From Anaerolineae bacterium (lineage in GTDB: Bacteria > Chloroflexota > Anaerolineae > Aggregatilineales > Aggregatilineaceae), in contig JAOSJP010000040.1 of NCBI GenBank assembly GCA_027494015.1, forward strand, positions 1 to 64,000: a stretch of DNA of 64,000 nucleotides, given 5' to 3'. The position numbers were made by a program, and so were the translations under genes. Below, piece by piece: positions 63,926 through 64,000 of this stretch. The notes beneath the pieces were generated by a model. The model had not been told where the DNA came from. It saw nothing but the letters and a program-made list of their open reading frames with translations, and did no database searches. Within the stretch, counting starts at the first letter, position 1; each line of letters starts with the position of its first letter.

Positions 63926-64000
63926 TAATCCCGCTGCTGTTTCGTCCGCGCCCCTCCTGCGCTACAATGGCACGCGCGTTCCTGACCACAGGGAGTCCAA

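Overview
The window is GC-rich bacterial chromosome. Its gene content fits a member of the phylum Chloroflexota, probably an Anaerolineae-like lineage; this is an inference from overall character, not a database match. Pointers are the many intergenic palindromes of the CCTCACCCCC...GGGGGTGAGG type, class III-like polyhydroxyalkanoate (PHA) synthesis, anaerobic GlpABC, and large secreted repeat proteins. Most genes are housekeeping or metabolic. I see no prophage and no CRISPR array.

Layout. 1-1.7 kb: the end of tsf, pyrH and a gatC fragment, an inverted second copy of a block found intact at 21.4-23.1 kb. 2-4.3 kb: a class B penicillin-binding lipoprotein. 4.6-8 kb: a carbohydrate ABC transporter. 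8.4-12.2 kb: a frameshifted helicase-associated protein, a 2H phosphoesterase and an anchored SGNH protein. 12.2-14 kb: a PIN toxin-antitoxin pair and tsaD. 14.2-17.9 kb: an M24 peptidase, a small membrane protein and a PHA synthase operon. 18.3-21 kb: a BTAD regulator, an SDR and an orphan amino-acid permease. 21.4-24.3 kb: gatC, pyrH, tsf and rpsB. 24.8-31.2 kb: membrane proteins, tRNA-Arg, a response-regulator/histidine-kinase hybrid, an S41 protease and a GNAT. 31.7-34.5 kb: a pseudouridine-type operon (psuG plus two PfkB-like kinases). 34.6-42.2 kb: a methyltransferase, a sensor kinase, a CapD-like dehydratase, a degenerate metallo-beta-lactamase-fold protein and an AlaX editing protein. 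42.6-52.3 kb: a ligand-less Rieske-fold protein and a glycerol locus (glpK on plus, glpABC on minus) around an RNA methyltransferase, a nuclease and SixA. 52.7-55.5 kb: an SDR, an IS1-family element inside an IS701-type remnant, tadA and tRNA-Ser. 55.6-63.4 kb: a lipoprotein and a 2008-residue secreted repeat protein with a non-catalytic zincin-like N-terminus.

The most unusual content lies between genes. At least three families of small non-coding, MITE-like elements with terminal inverted repeats are present, several with intact 8-bp target duplications. They share exchangeable inner hairpins and insert into one another. One sits exactly on the ribosome-binding site of an ABC permease. Another lies between tsf and pyrH in one copy of the duplicated block and is absent from the other, giving a natural occupied/empty pair. 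Heptamer arrays in inverted orientation flank several intergenic segments and one gene.

Caution: at least six genes carry single-base frame disruptions, mostly in homopolymers or GC runs. Consensus sequencing error is a serious alternative to real gene decay.
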